Below are positions 32,020 through 32,083 of a stretch of DNA of 32,083 nt, piece after piece (position 1 is the stretch's first letter; each line of letters starts with the position of its first letter). The stretch lies in NCBI GenBank assembly GCA_944325905.1, contig CALVBY010000012.1, positions 1 through 32,083 on the forward strand, in the 5' to 3' direction. The DNA is from Candidatus Gastranaerophilales bacterium. Lineage in GTDB: Bacteria > Cyanobacteriota > Vampirovibrionia > Gastranaerophilales > Gastranaerophilaceae. The translations under genes and the position numbers were made by a program. The notes beneath the pieces were generated by a model. It was given only the letters and a program-made list of their open reading frames with translations. It was not told where the DNA came from and made no database searches.

Positions 32020-32049
32020 TTGCTAGTTTGAAAATTTTTGCGCTATAAT
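32020..32049 (+). promoter_or_regulatory. Predicted promoter of the right-edge gene
   Basis: TTGCTA (32020-32025), an 18-base spacer and a perfect TATAAT (32044-32049). The expected start point is 32056, the A of the next ATG, so a leaderless message is predicted. Confidence 0.55.
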
Positions 32050-32055
32050 AACTCT

Positions 32056-32083
32056 ATGGGAAATTTGTATCTAAATAGTAAGA
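32056..32083 (+). CDS. Start of a gene cut by the window edge
   Basis: Nine codons (MGNLYLNSK) are visible from the ATG at 32056. No Shine-Dalgarno sequence precedes it, but a TATAAT lies exactly six bases upstream, the same arrangement as at the wecG-like gene. Nothing can be said about the product. Confidence 0.45.

Noticed and set aside
1-32083. CRISPR array, transposase or phage genes
   Set aside because: No regularly spaced direct repeats, cas genes, transposase-like or capsid/integrase-like products were found on either strand.

Overview
The window is about 32 kb of strongly AT-rich, densely packed bacterial DNA with short intergenic gaps. It contains no rRNA, no complete tRNA, no transposase gene and no CRISPR array that I can see. 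Genes for lipid A synthesis (LpxB, LpxI), LPS export (an LptD/OstA-like beta-barrel protein), ADP-heptose supply (an RfaE1-type kinase) and an O-antigen-ligase-like membrane protein show a Gram-negative (diderm) LPS-making cell. A DUF4330 protein, a GHL10-type glycosyl hydrolase, the MEP-pathway gene ispG and several family-less proteins fit a non-photosynthetic relative of Cyanobacteria (Melainabacteria/Vampirovibrionia, Gastranaerophilales type). That placement is inference from gene content and base composition, not a database result.

Layout. Positions 1-344 hold palindromes and no convincing gene. Positions 345-11238 are a minus-strand block. Read in its own direction it runs: a 34-residue membrane peptide, a coiled-coil M23 peptidase, the LptD-like protein, a class II aldolase, LpxI, LpxB, an unrecognised 563-residue membrane protein, a dGTPase, a WecG/TagA glycosyltransferase, the N-terminal transketolase subunit and a YhcH/YiaL-family protein. 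The first genes look like one envelope operon with a sigma70-type promoter at 11262-11290. The dGTPase and WecG genes appear to have their own promoters. Divergently, 11341-14329 holds a STAND-type ATPase/TPR protein overlapping rsmG. Positions 14330-15596 are accessory-looking: a candidate minus-strand small RNA, two small unrecognised proteins, and a 244-bp element bounded by 16-bp inverted repeats and packed with hairpins.

Positions 15597-21045 are minus-strand again: a DegT/DnrJ/EryC1 aminotransferase, a small unknown protein, and a four-gene surface-polysaccharide cluster (metallophosphoesterase, heptose kinase, DUF4330, O-antigen-ligase-like). Positions 21132-27486 are plus-strand: ispG, three consecutive exported proteins (a small unknown, a TPR protein, a GHL10 hydrolase) and comEC. 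rmuC converges on comEC with overlapping stop codons. Positions 28779-31981 carry a LuxR-type response regulator, a very small soluble histidine kinase, a small exported unknown and an ArsB/NhaD-type transporter with a clean terminator. A new gene starts at 32056.

Main points of interest: (1) at least four genes have a -10 hexamer placed so that the predicted transcription start is the A of the ATG, suggesting leaderless mRNAs; (2) a candidate sRNA with a perfect -35, 17-bp spacer and terminator; (3) the MITE-like hairpin element; (4) unrecognised proteins at 3453-5144, 14708-15274 and 22274-23225; (5) a STAND/TPR protein translationally coupled to rsmG.
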